From positions 6,200,001-6,264,000 of the forward strand of contig OY969623.1 in the NCBI GenBank assembly GCA_963701675.1: a stretch of DNA of 64,000 nucleotides, given 5' to 3'. The notes under the pieces are model-generated. The model did no database searches, was not told where the DNA came from, and worked only from the letters and a program-made list of their open reading frames with translations. A program made the translations under genes and the position numbers. The first letter of the stretch is position 1. Every line of letters starts with the position of its first letter. This stretch comes from G963701675 sp963701675. Its GTDB lineage: Bacteria > Planctomycetota > Planctomycetia > Gemmatales > Gemmataceae. Positions 55,716-64,000 of this stretch are shown here, piece after piece.

Positions 55716-57218
55716 ATGACCGCATACAACGACCTCATCCGCCGGTTCAAGGAATACAGTCTCCTCGGCTCCTGTGCCAGCGTCCTGAGTTGGGACGAGC
55801 TGACCTACATGCCGCCGCAAGGATCGCCCCATCGCGCCGAACAGATGGCGCTGCTTGCCCGGCTCACCCATGAGATGCTGACGGCGCCGGCCGTCGGCGA
55901 ATCCCTCGCCGCCGCGGAAGCGTCCGATGCCGTAAAGGACTCTGACGGGATCGAAGCGGCGAACGTTCGGGAGATACGCCGCCATTACGACCGAGCCGTC
56001 AAGTTGCCGAAAGAACTGGTCGAGGAAATCGCCCGGGTCACTTCTCGAGCTCAACAAATCTGGCAAGGCGCCCGGAAGGCGAACGACTTTGCCGCTTTCC
56101 AACCGTGGCTGACGCGGATCATCGATTTGAAACGCCAACAAGCCGTGGCCATCGGTTTCGAGAACAACCCTTACGACGCGCTCCTCGACGAATTCGAACC
56201 CGGCGCCGAGGCGGCCGACATCACGAAAGTGTTCGCCGATTTGCGTAGCGACCTTGTGCCGTTGGTGAAGGAAATTACCCAATCAACGCGGAAGCCGCGC
56301 CGCGAGATTCTGGACCGAGAGTATCCGATAGACCGACAGGAAGTCTTTGGTCAATCCGCGGCCGCAGCGATCGGATTTGATTTTCAGGCGGGCCGGCTCG
56401 ATGTCACCGCCCATCCGTTTTGTTCGACCGCCGGACCGGGGGACGTGCGTTTGACGACGCGCTACAATCCGAACCACTTCAACGAGTCCTTCTTCGGCAT
56501 CCTGCATGAAGCGGGCCACGGCATGTACGAACAGGGATTGCCGGCGGAGCATTTCGGCACACCGGCGGGCACGGCCACGTCGCTGGGCATTCACGAGTCG
56601 CAATCGCGTCTTTGGGAAAACCTGGTCGGGCGAAGCCGGCCGTTCTGGGAGCATTTCTTCCCGCGGGCCAAGCAGGTCTTTCTGAAATCGCTTGCGGATG
56701 TGTCATTCGATGAGTTCGTTTTCGCCATCAACGACGTGCAGCTTTCCTTCATCCGCGTCGAAGCCGATGAAGTGACCTACAACCTGCACATCATCATGCG
56801 CTTCGAGTTGGAACAAGCGATGCTCCGCGGCGACTTGACTGCTGCTGATGTGCCGGCTGCCTGGAACGAGGCATTTACGAAATCGTTCGGCCTCACTCCG
56901 CCGGACAATGCACGAGGCTGCTTGCAGGACGTGCATTGGAGCTTCGGCGGCATCGGCTATTTCCCAACCTACACGCTCGGAAACATGTACGCCGCCCAGT
57001 TCATGAAAGCCGCGCGACGCGATCTCGACGGATTGGACGACGATTTCCGCCGTGGTGAGTTCGGGCGGCTAAAGACCTGGCTCAACACCAACATTCATCA
57101 GCACGGCGCGCGCTGGCGTGCAGGCGATCTCTGTCGCCGCATCACGGGGCAACCGCTTAGCCATCGGCCGCTGCTGGCGTACCTGCGGGAAAAGTACTCG
57201 GCGTTGTACGGGCTGTGA
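55716..57218 (+). CDS. Carboxypeptidase Taq-type metalloprotease (M32)
   Basis: 500 residues from ATG 55716, the usual length for M32. HExxH zinc motif at residue 264 (ILHEAGHGMYEQG), third ligand in the following SLGIHESQSRLWEN region, and typical ends LHIIMRFELEQAMLRGDL, DVHWSFGGIGYFPTYTLGNMYAAQ. It removes C-terminal residues from peptides with broad specificity; cytoplasmic. The in-frame sequence before 55716 is not homologous. Intact. Confidence 0.95.
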   Translation: MTAYNDLIRRFKEYSLLGSCASVLSWDELTYMPPQGSPHRAEQMALLARLTHEMLTAPAVGESLAAAEASDAVKDSDGIEAANVREIRRHYDRAVKLPKELVEEIARVTSRAQQIWQGARKANDFAAFQPWLTRIIDLKRQQAVAIGFENNPYDALLDEFEPGAEAADITKVFADLRSDLVPLVKEITQSTRKPRREILDREYPIDRQEVFGQSAAAAIGFDFQAGRLDVTAHPFCSTAGPGDVRLTTRYNPNHFNESFFGILHEAGHGMYEQGLPAEHFGTPAGTATSLGIHESQSRLWENLVGRSRPFWEHFFPRAKQVFLKSLADVSFDEFVFAINDVQLSFIRVEADEVTYNLHIIMRFELEQAMLRGDLTAADVPAAWNEAFTKSFGLTPPDNARGCLQDVHWSFGGIGYFPTYTLGNMYAAQFMKAARRDLDGLDDDFRRGEFGRLKTWLNTNIHQHGARWRAGDLCRRITGQPLSHRPLLAYLREKYSALYGL

Positions 57219-57268
57219 TGCGTTTTTCTTAACATCGGCTCATTCGCCGCGGTCTTTCCTAATTCCAA

Positions 57269-57844
57269 TTAGCGACCGCGGCCAACCGGTGTACCCGTCA
57301 CTCGGAATGCGCAACGCGTGGTGTTGCTGATCTTCCATTCACCGCGATCTGCACGTTGGCCATGCGGGCCGATGTCGCCCGTCGAGTTGAGGGACCACAC
57401 CGCAAATGTCTCCACCGTTGACGCGGCGACTACCCAGTACCGGGCGCCCTTTTGCAAGACCGGATGTTGCACGGACTCTACGACAACCGGGGGATTCTCT
57501 TTGTTGTTCAGCGGCATCTCGCCGACAACCTGAAACGCCTCGATGACGGTCCCCGGCTTTCCCTTGTCGTCGGTCATGAGGTAGAGGAAAAAGTGATTGT
57601 CGCCATCAACCCGGGCGATCGCTAGTTCGATCGTGTCCAACGTGTAGCTTTGGTCGCTCACGCGGAACGGTTCGCCGACTTCATACAGCGGAAAGCCAAG
57701 CCCGACACTCCACCCAGAGCCCCAGCCGTAATCATCGCCTGGTCCGAAATTACTGGAGATGACGTCGGCGTTGACTGCCGTCGCTCCCCAAAGCAGCGCC
57801 GTCGCCACCGCGAATGTATGGATACGCGTAAGTCGAGTCGTCAT
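57269..57844 (-). CDS. Exported hypothetical protein (choice-of-anchor type)
   Basis: 191 residues with a signal peptide (to about residue 26, ending VNAD). Mature part is beta-rich: DVISSNFGPGDDYGWGSGWS and HFFLYLMTDDKGKPGTVIEA, resembling choice-of-anchor domains of exported planctomycete proteins. No C-terminal sorting signal was seen. Function unknown. Confidence 0.7.
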   Translation of the reverse strand: MTTRLTRIHTFAVATALLWGATAVNADVISSNFGPGDDYGWGSGWSVGLGFPLYEVGEPFRVSDQSYTLDTIELAIARVDGDNHFFLYLMTDDKGKPGTVIEAFQVVGEMPLNNKENPPVVVESVQHPVLQKGARYWVVAASTVETFAVWSLNSTGDIGPHGQRADRGEWKISNTTRCAFRVTGTPVGRGR

Positions 57845-58046
57845 CTATGCCTACCTTTCTGCCGGAAAAGTGCCGGCTCATGGCCAACCCCTCCTATTTG
57901 TTAAGACCGATTCTCGCTGGGGTTTGTTACGCGGACGACTTGCTGCAGCGATTTCCCTGTTGGCCGTAACAAACCCCATTGCAATTCGCTCTTTACCAAT
58001 AGCGGGTCAAGTCTCGTTCGCATCCACTTAAGCGCAGGAGGAAATC

Positions 58047-59480
58047 ATGTCTAAGCGTCAGTTGAAACAACGCCCCATTTCCATACCGCATCGTCCTCTG
58101 TTGGAGCCGCTGGAAGGCCGGGCGCTCCCCAGCTTTTTGCCTCCCGTCAACTATCCGACGGGGCAAGCACCCAACAATGTCGCGACGGGAGATTTCAACG
58201 ATGATGACGCCGTTGATCTGGCAGTTTCCAACAGCGCATTCGGCAACGGCACCACCATTGGTGTCCGGCTGAATAACGGCGACGGCACGTTTGGAGCTGT
58301 GAAGAATATCGCCGCAGGCACGGACGTGTACTGGGTCATCGTCGGTGAATTTAACAACGACGGCAAGGACGACCTCGGTGTGGTAAATTTCGGCAAAATC
58401 AGCATCCTGCTAGGCAACGGCAACGGAACGTTTCAAGCGCCTAAGAATACGACGACCAACCTCCACATCGTGCATATGGACTCGGCAGATTTGAACGCCG
58501 ACGGCAATCAAGACCTCGTGGTCTCCGTTGCGGCCAGCCCTCCGTGCATCAATGTGCTCCTTGGCAATGGGAACGGGACATTCAAGCCGTTCACGAAGTT
58601 TCGAGCTGGGGAGAAGCCGTGGGGTGTCACGATCGACGATTTTGATCACGACAATATTCCTGATGTGGTGATAGCAAACTTTATGCAGCTAAACAGCACC
58701 ATCACTTTCTTGCGCGGATTCGGCGATGGCAAATTCGCACGCCCCGTTTCATACCTCGCCTTCGGCCGAACTACCCGCCACGTCGCCGCCGCCGACTTCA
58801 ATGCAGACGGTCACTTGGACATTGGCGCCGCCAATTCCGGCAATGGGACCATATCCATTATTTTGGGCAATGGCGACGGCACTTTCCGCGATCCCAAAGC
58901 CCACCAGGCAGGTCTGTCTGCCTCGGACTTGGCCATTGCGGACTTCGACAGTGACGGTAATCTGGATGTAGCGACGGTCGACTACACTTATCCGCAGGGC
59001 AATGCGGTCGTTCTGTTGGGGAACGGTGATGGTAAGCTCGGCCAGTTTACCCCGTATCCAGTGGGCAATTCACCGGCCGGCGTGGCAGCCGCCGATCTGA
59101 ACGGCGACATTTTGCCGGACTTGGCCGTTGTGAATTCCTGGTCAAACAACATGTCCGTCCTCATCAACACACCCGAGGTTCCATCGCCACTAACCGGTCC
59201 GAAACAGCCCACGGTAGTTCTGGCCGGCACGCCACTGGCCGAGTTCACCGACACACGACAGGGTGGTGATCATACTTACGCGGATTTCGAACAGTCCAAG
59301 GAAACCTCGGGGCAGATGGTTCGGTGCGTGGAGAGCCCGCACGCCGTCCAAAGTGCCAGACACCGTTACACAAGGCCGATCGCCGCGTTGTCAGCAGGCG
59401 GGGTCGCTGCGGCCATCGAGGCGCGAGGATCGGTTGCTTATTTCTACGAGCTGCGCCTGGTAGGTCAAATTGAGTTGTAG
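58047..59480 (+). CDS. Exported FG-GAP/VCBS-repeat protein with LEPR-XLL-type N-terminus
   Basis: 477 residues; AGGAGG precedes the start. N-terminal motif HRPLLEPLEGRALPSF. About seven FG-GAP repeats follow (VATGDFNDDDAVDLAVSN, FNADGHLDIGAANSGNGTIS, VLLGNGDGKLG) with DxNxDxxxD loops. The final 70 residues after VVLAGTPLA are not repeat sequence. Surface adhesion or carbohydrate-binding role is inferred. No enzyme site. Confidence 0.88.
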   Translation: MSKRQLKQRPISIPHRPLLEPLEGRALPSFLPPVNYPTGQAPNNVATGDFNDDDAVDLAVSNSAFGNGTTIGVRLNNGDGTFGAVKNIAAGTDVYWVIVGEFNNDGKDDLGVVNFGKISILLGNGNGTFQAPKNTTTNLHIVHMDSADLNADGNQDLVVSVAASPPCINVLLGNGNGTFKPFTKFRAGEKPWGVTIDDFDHDNIPDVVIANFMQLNSTITFLRGFGDGKFARPVSYLAFGRTTRHVAAADFNADGHLDIGAANSGNGTISIILGNGDGTFRDPKAHQAGLSASDLAIADFDSDGNLDVATVDYTYPQGNAVVLLGNGDGKLGQFTPYPVGNSPAGVAAADLNGDILPDLAVVNSWSNNMSVLINTPEVPSPLTGPKQPTVVLAGTPLAEFTDTRQGGDHTYADFEQSKETSGQMVRCVESPHAVQSARHRYTRPIAALSAGGVAAAIEARGSVAYFYELRLVGQIEL

Positions 59481-59603
59481 CGGGGTGACGGTGTTGAACC
59501 CTTCGCCGAGAAGTGAAATGTCCGTGTCCGGGGTGCGGCTCGGGGCAGTACCACCAGAAGAAGAGAAGGGACGTAGCTAATCCCGTTCGGCACGATTGCG
59601 CTT

Positions 59604-59682
59604 CGACAACCTGCACATCATCATGCGTTTCGAGCTCGAACAGGCCATGCTCCGCGGAGAGCTGGTCGCCGGAGACATTGGC
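59604..59682 (+). pseudogene. Internal fragment of M32 carboxypeptidase
   Basis: DNA and protein match the middle of the intact M32 gene (56779-56850): here RFDNLHIIMRFELEQAMLRG, there YNLHIIMRFELEQAMLRG. It has no start or stop of its own. The 330-base gap it lies in shows no other gene. Confidence 0.75.
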
Positions 59683-59810
59683 ACATTCTCTGACGTTCTC
59701 TATATTGGTCACTGAGGTCGCTGTGTGGCCGTTGTTGGCTCCAGCGAGGTTATTGCTGCTGTCGGCTGCATAATCCGAATTGAGCCTCGTACAACTCGAA
59801 AGGGCCAATC

Positions 59811-61316
59811 ATGGCTAATGTTCGCACGTTGCGCGCACCATCGCGCCCCACCGAACCCGTCGCGTCCAGTTCACAAACGAATTCCTCAAGAGGGGCGGCT
59901 GCTCGCCGAAGGGTTGTTCGTTTGACTGCGGTCGGCTTTAAGCCGCACCCGCAACCTACGCGTCGCGCTGGCGACGACGAGCAAGACGATACGGGATCGA
60001 TCCAGCAATACTCCTTCAAAGTCTTGGCGGATATGACCCTGAAGGAGCAGCTCGGAGACGATTTCATCTCGGAGCATGGCTGGGCCCGAGTGAATCCAAG
60101 AGGTCGGAAGCTCGCAAGTCCTGTCATGGACGCGGTCGAACGAACTTGGATCGAGCATCCGGCGGAGTTCTATCGCATCAACCGCGGCATCGTGTTGAGT
60201 GCCGATTCCGTGAAATGGGAGAAGGATTCGAAAACTGTTGAGATCGTGTTTACTGACCGAAACAGACACGGAATCCTCGACGGCGCCCACAGTTTGGCGA
60301 AGATCGTCGATGAGTTGATTCCGGCTACCTACGGCGCTGCAGATGAAGTTGGCGACGAAGAAGTTGACCTCGACGACGACTCTCGAGACGAAGCTTCATC
60401 GGACGATGGCACTTCAAATGACCGCTACATTTCGTGCGAAGTATGGGTTGGTCTCACTAAAGACCAGGAAGTGCGCCTCAGCGCAGGGCGGAATACATCA
60501 CGAGCCGTCCCGGCGTACGCGATCTCGAACCTGCGTGGAGATTTCACGAAAGTCCAAGCGAGACTCCAGGAAGTCAATTCTGATTTCTTTGACAAAGTCG
60601 CGTTCAAGCCCAACGAGCAATTCGAGCCGGAGACCGAGGAGGACGAGAAGTACTACAAGCCCGTTGCGGCAATCAACATCCTGCAACTGATGATGTGCAT
60701 GGATGTTACCAACTATAGCGAGACAGATCAGCCCATTGAAGCGTACAAGAATCAAGGGTACGTCCCGCGGTTTTGGGATAAGCACGATCCGAAGAACCGC
60801 ATCGCCGAGTACGACAAGATGTTGCCAGTTCTCGGCGATCTTCTGGAACTGTACGACACGATTCGTGAAATGATTCCCGAAGTCTACGACAACCGCACCA
60901 CGCATCTCAAGCCCCCGCGCAAGTGGAGCGGTGTTTTGTCGCCGCCTAAGAGCCGCAAGAAGGGGCAACGTGTTGACAAGTCCAAGCGTGAAATCTTGTA
61001 CTACCTCGATCCAACCGGCAAGCGTAAGACTTTCAGAGCGCCGACCGCGCTGTTCTTCCCGATCATGTGCGCGTTCCGCGCGTGCCTCAAAGTGAACGGG
61101 AAGGGCTACGAGTGGATCGGCGGTAAGAAGCCAACTGCTTGGAAAGAATCAAATTTCCAAGAAGCCTGCTTGCGTCTTGCCATCACGATCGCTTCGCTTG
61201 CCAAGCCGAAGGACAGCTTGCACGCGGTTGGTCGTGACGAGGCAGTCTGGACAGCCTGCTATAATGCCTTGAACAGTTTTTTGTTCGAATACGGCATAAA
61301 GCCACTGCGCAAGTAG
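59811..61316 (+). CDS. AIPR-family-like protein (abortive phage infection type)
   Basis: 501 residues. The central RINRGIVLSADSVKWEKDSK, then TDRNRHGILDGAHSLAKIVD, is the signature of the AIPR family (NRGI...DGxH/Q motif). A disordered basic N-terminus and an acidic spacer near residues 190-215 flank it. AIPR proteins act in phage resistance in some lactococcal plasmids. No restriction or other defence gene is adjacent, so a single-gene system is the reading. The C-terminal part is unlike DndB. A terminator follows at 61348-61383. Confidence 0.7.
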   Translation: MANVRTLRAPSRPTEPVASSSQTNSSRGAAARRRVVRLTAVGFKPHPQPTRRAGDDEQDDTGSIQQYSFKVLADMTLKEQLGDDFISEHGWARVNPRGRKLASPVMDAVERTWIEHPAEFYRINRGIVLSADSVKWEKDSKTVEIVFTDRNRHGILDGAHSLAKIVDELIPATYGAADEVGDEEVDLDDDSRDEASSDDGTSNDRYISCEVWVGLTKDQEVRLSAGRNTSRAVPAYAISNLRGDFTKVQARLQEVNSDFFDKVAFKPNEQFEPETEEDEKYYKPVAAINILQLMMCMDVTNYSETDQPIEAYKNQGYVPRFWDKHDPKNRIAEYDKMLPVLGDLLELYDTIREMIPEVYDNRTTHLKPPRKWSGVLSPPKSRKKGQRVDKSKREILYYLDPTGKRKTFRAPTALFFPIMCAFRACLKVNGKGYEWIGGKKPTAWKESNFQEACLRLAITIASLAKPKDSLHAVGRDEAVWTACYNALNSFLFEYGIKPLRK

Positions 61317-61347
61317 TTTCCACAGACTCAACACGCGCCTAATTGAA

Positions 61348-61383
61348 CGAAAGGCCTTGCGAGATTCGCAGGGCCTTTCGTTT
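61348..61383 (+). terminator. Intrinsic terminator after the AIPR-like gene
   Basis: CGAAAGGCC (61348-61356) pairs with GGCCTTTCG (61372-61380), with an inner TGCGA/TCGCA arm, then TTTCG. Confidence 0.7.
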
Positions 61384-61664
61384 CGCCGTGATCAAACGCT
61401 CGGTAGCTGGCCTGCTGAATTCATCCCCTTCCTCTTTCTTCCCCTCTCCATCCGCCGGCTTTATGGAGTCGTCTTTTTTCTGTTTCTCGAAATTTGTCAC
61501 AGAACGGCGCTTGCATGAAAACGCGACACTGTGGCATGATGCGCGACAGAGCGCGCGAAGGTGCGCGCCAGTTGGAGTGACGCAGATGTGGGGACTGCAA
61601 GTCATCCAACACAGGTTCGCAATGCAACGCCGCAACGGCGAGAGCCAGGCCATCGTGCGCCGGT

Positions 61665-61800
61665 GTGCCACAAGGCGCCATCCACCATCACCAATGGATG
61701 TTAATGGCGGCGCTGCGAGTGCGTCGCGTGGCAGAAAGCGCTTGCTGCCGGATCGTGCCACAAGGCGCATTCCGCCATTAGTATGGTGGGTTAATGGTGG
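61665..61800. repeat. Degenerate 90-base tandem repeat
   Basis: GTGCCACAAGGCGC at 61665-61678 and 61755-61768, each followed about 35 bases later by GTTAATGGYGG. The unit length is about 90. It lies in the 640-base gap upstream of the thioredoxin-fold gene, which has no clear gene in its first 600 bases. Confidence 0.6.
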
Positions 61801-61960
61801 ATCAGTTCATCGCGAACGTCCATCCACCGATGCCCGAACTTGCCCCCTTTCCCATCCTTTCCTCCCAACCGGCATTTCCGTTAAACCTCCACCCTGCTCG
61901 TTGCCGATCAAAAGAATGTGTGTCGAACGACGTAATGGCGACGAAAAAGGAGGCCAGGGA

Positions 61961-63835
61961 ATGGCAAGGTCACGAATGCGAACATGGCTTCTTACCGGCG
62001 TGTTGGCGGGGATCGGCGGCTCGTCGGCTTGGGCGCAGGAACCAACGGCGGCACAGATGTTGAGCCTCTATCGTCCGAAACAAAACGGCGTCGCGATCAC
62101 GACTCCGACGGCGCAGGAACAGGACGCGTGCAAAGTGGAGTTGGTACGCGGCACCAAGGGTTCGAACGCGACCGGCTGGTTGTTGCGTGACTCGAAAGGC
62201 CAACCCCTTCGCCGTTACTTCGACACCAATGGCGACAAGAAAATTGACGTGTGGTCTTACTACCACGAAGGCAATGAAGTCTATCGGGAGCGCTCGACGC
62301 AGTTCAACACGGGCGTTGATGAATACCGTTGGCTGAACACCGGCGGCATGAAGTGGGGTGTAAGCTCCAAAGGCGACGGCAAGATCGACACCTGGCGGAT
62401 GATATCCCCGGAGGAAGTCAGCCAGGAGGTCTTCCAGGCCGTGGTGACCAAGGATTTTGAACGGATCAAGGCGCTGTGGATTACGGACGCGGACATCGAA
62501 CAACTCAAGTTGCCGCCGGCGGAGATCTCACGCTTGCGTGAACTCAAGACGCAGGCGCAGGCAAAGTTCCAGGCCGCGGTTGCAAAACTCAACCTGGGAC
62601 CTCAAGCACGCTGGGAACGATTCGAGGCGACCGCGCCTCAGTGCCTATCGGCTGACCAGACCGGCATGGAGCGCGACTTGATCAAGTATCCGCGCACGAC
62701 CATTCTTTATCAGAACGGCGATAAACACGATTGGATTCAAGTCGGCGAGATGATCCAAGTCGGCCTGGCGTGGCGGCTTGTCGAATCGCCGTCGCCGGGA
62801 ATGCCGAATGATGCCGGCGCCGGCGGTGAAGTCGCCGTCGCCGATCCGGCATTGCAGCCGCTTCTCGACGAGCTGCGGAAGCTCGACAGCACGGCGCCGA
62901 AGGGCGTCGAATCTCCCGGGCCGAATCTGGCGATCGCGAAATATAACCTGATGCGTGCCGATGCGATTCAGAAAATCGTGGCAAAGATACCGAAATCGGA
63001 AGATCGCGAACAATGGATGCGGCAAATGGCTGATTGCCTGAGTGCCGCCGCTCAATCCAGCGGCAAAGGCGAGAAGGCTCCCTACGAACGACTCGCCGCC
63101 CTCGCTCAACAAATTGTCAAAGAGCAGCCGGCAAGTGCCATAGCCGCGTACGTTACGTTCCAGGAAATGTCCGCGGAATACGCCGTCAAGCTATCCGACG
63201 TTGGGCCAGACTTCGCCAAGGTACAGGAACAATGGCTTGGCCGGCTCGCGAAATTCGTCCAGGACTATCCTAAGGCCGAGAATACGCCCGATGCACTTTT
63301 GCAGCTCGGCATGGTGAGCGAGTTCATGAACAAGGAAGCCGAGGCGAAGAAGTGGTACCAGATGCTCGCCACTACCTTCGCCGACAAGAAGCCATTGTCC
63401 GACAAGGCGGCCGGCGCGCTACGCCGGCTTGAACTGGAAGGCAAGCCGCTGGAACTGGCCGGCACAATGGCCGATGGCAAATCGTTCGACGTGCGGACCA
63501 TGTCGGGCAAAATCGTCGTGGTGTATTACTGGGCGAGTTGGAACCAGCAGCACATCGGTGATTTCGCCCGGCTCAAGCAGCTTCTGAGCACGTACAGCGG
63601 CAAAGTCGAGCTAGTGTGCGTCAACGTAGACAACGGCCCGCCGCAAGCCGGCGCAGCCAATGGCCATCCCGGCGTCCACCTGGCGCACACAGGCGGCCTC
63701 GACGGCCCGCTCGCAACCCACTACGGCATCCTGGTCCTGCCCAACATCTTCCTAGTGGGGAAGGACGGCAAGGTCGTCAGCCGAACCGTGCAGATCAGCA
63801 ACCTGGAAGAGGAGATCAAGAAACAGATCAAGTAG
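61961..63835 (+). CDS. Exported protein with TPR-like region and cysteine-free thioredoxin-fold C-terminus
   Basis: 624 residues from ATG 61961, set by AGGAGG about 7 bases upstream (ATG 61976 is possible). Signal peptide with WLLTGVLAGIGGSSAWAQ. The body has EF-like DTNGDKKIDVWSYY, a domain of unknown family, and TPR-type helices (MVSEFMNKEAEAKKWYQML). The end is a TlpA/redoxin-like thioredoxin fold: KIVVVYYWASWNQQHI and VLPNIFLVGKDGKVVSR. The active-site CxxC is absent (WASWNQQ), so it cannot act as a redox enzyme and may be a binding module. Intact. Confidence 0.85.
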   Translation: MARSRMRTWLLTGVLAGIGGSSAWAQEPTAAQMLSLYRPKQNGVAITTPTAQEQDACKVELVRGTKGSNATGWLLRDSKGQPLRRYFDTNGDKKIDVWSYYHEGNEVYRERSTQFNTGVDEYRWLNTGGMKWGVSSKGDGKIDTWRMISPEEVSQEVFQAVVTKDFERIKALWITDADIEQLKLPPAEISRLRELKTQAQAKFQAAVAKLNLGPQARWERFEATAPQCLSADQTGMERDLIKYPRTTILYQNGDKHDWIQVGEMIQVGLAWRLVESPSPGMPNDAGAGGEVAVADPALQPLLDELRKLDSTAPKGVESPGPNLAIAKYNLMRADAIQKIVAKIPKSEDREQWMRQMADCLSAAAQSSGKGEKAPYERLAALAQQIVKEQPASAIAAYVTFQEMSAEYAVKLSDVGPDFAKVQEQWLGRLAKFVQDYPKAENTPDALLQLGMVSEFMNKEAEAKKWYQMLATTFADKKPLSDKAAGALRRLELEGKPLELAGTMADGKSFDVRTMSGKIVVVYYWASWNQQHIGDFARLKQLLSTYSGKVELVCVNVDNGPPQAGAANGHPGVHLAHTGGLDGPLATHYGILVLPNIFLVGKDGKVVSRTVQISNLEEEIKKQIK

Positions 63836-63950
63836 TTGTTAGTTGTCAGTTGCCAGTTATCGGTAGCATGAATGCCGGGCGGGGGTTGACGTATCCCTTC
63901 CCGGCGTTATTCTTTTCCTACTGACAACTAACAACTGACAACTAACAACA
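63835..63950. repeat. Inverted repeat of ACAACTGACA-type units
   Basis: Left arm 63835-63863 (GTTGTTAGTTGTCAGTTGCC...) is mirrored by 63921-63950, made of repeats of ACTAACAACTGACA. A smaller GCCGGG/CCCGGC pairing lies inside. It fills the gap to the last gene. Confidence 0.7.
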
Positions 63951-63958
63951 GAGGTAAT

Positions 63959-64000
63959 ATGGGTGCACGACGAATTCGCCGCGAGCAGAGGCGTGTAGAT
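63959..64000 (+). CDS. Start of an unidentified gene (partial)
   Basis: ATG 63959 follows AGAGG; the frame reads MGARRIRREQRRVD to the window end. Too short to identify; the N-terminus is strongly basic. Confidence 0.4.
   Translation, partial: MGARRIRREQRRVD

Noticed and set aside
59513..59773. Short ORF with CPCPGCGSG as a zinc-ribbon protein
   Set aside because: The frame runs through the M32 fragment and has no family signal after the first residues.

Overview
The window looks like the chromosome of a planctomycete, probably close to the Gemmata/Zavarzinella group. Signs are a DUF1501 (Tat-exported sulfatase-like) gene, six large exported proteins with the LEPR-XLL-type N-terminal motif (LExLExR), SBBP, FG-GAP/VCBS and GEVED repeat proteins, and an ECF sigma factor followed by a Ser/Thr kinase of the planctomycete type. 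A ThuA-like protein, many toxin-antitoxin pairs and GC-rich DNA fit the same picture. No rRNA, tRNA or CRISPR array was seen.

Layout. 0-2 kb: end of a FeoA-domain metal regulator, a DUF104/PIN toxin-antitoxin pair and a scramblase-like protein. 2.0-2.3 kb: two tandem copies of an unidentified structured RNA, each ending in a terminator hairpin. 2.5-11.3 kb: a coiled-coil membrane protein, an ankyrin protein, a DUF1501 protein and a degenerate caspase domain fused to a PDZ/S41 protease. 11.5-21 kb: an aminotransferase, a PmtA-like methyltransferase, a ThuA protein, an SBBP protein, a Trm112-like/methyltransferase protein, DUF433 and aconitase; three of these carry reading-frame breaks. 22-23.6 kb: an AbrB/DUF1778-like antitoxin with a GNAT toxin, then an ECF sigma factor and a kinase. 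24.1-27.2 kb: an IS1-like element with cargo (AAA_14/DUF4143 ATPase and two small genes); it joins a kinase missing its 3' end to an SBBP/BNR protein missing its 5' end. 27-32 kb: BNR-type exported proteins. 33-35 kb: a NarL-type two-component pair.

35-45 kb: exported TIG, VCBS and subtilisin proteins, a sugar isomerase/epimerase and several toxin-antitoxin modules, some broken. 45-50 kb: a secretion-associated hypothetical protein, membrane proteins and pyruvate phosphate dikinase. 50-55 kb: a small nucleotidyltransferase-like pair and a TPR-AAA ATPase followed by two paralogous TPR membrane proteins. 55-64 kb: an intact M32 carboxypeptidase with fragments of a degenerate paralogue on both sides, an FG-GAP protein, an AIPR-type phage-defence candidate and an exported protein with a cysteine-free thioredoxin fold.

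The window has an unusual number of broken frames: at least six indels and two single in-frame stops, including two indels in aconitase. Either the assembly contains indel errors or the region is decaying; raw reads would decide. Intergenic DNA is rich in palindromes of several repeated families.
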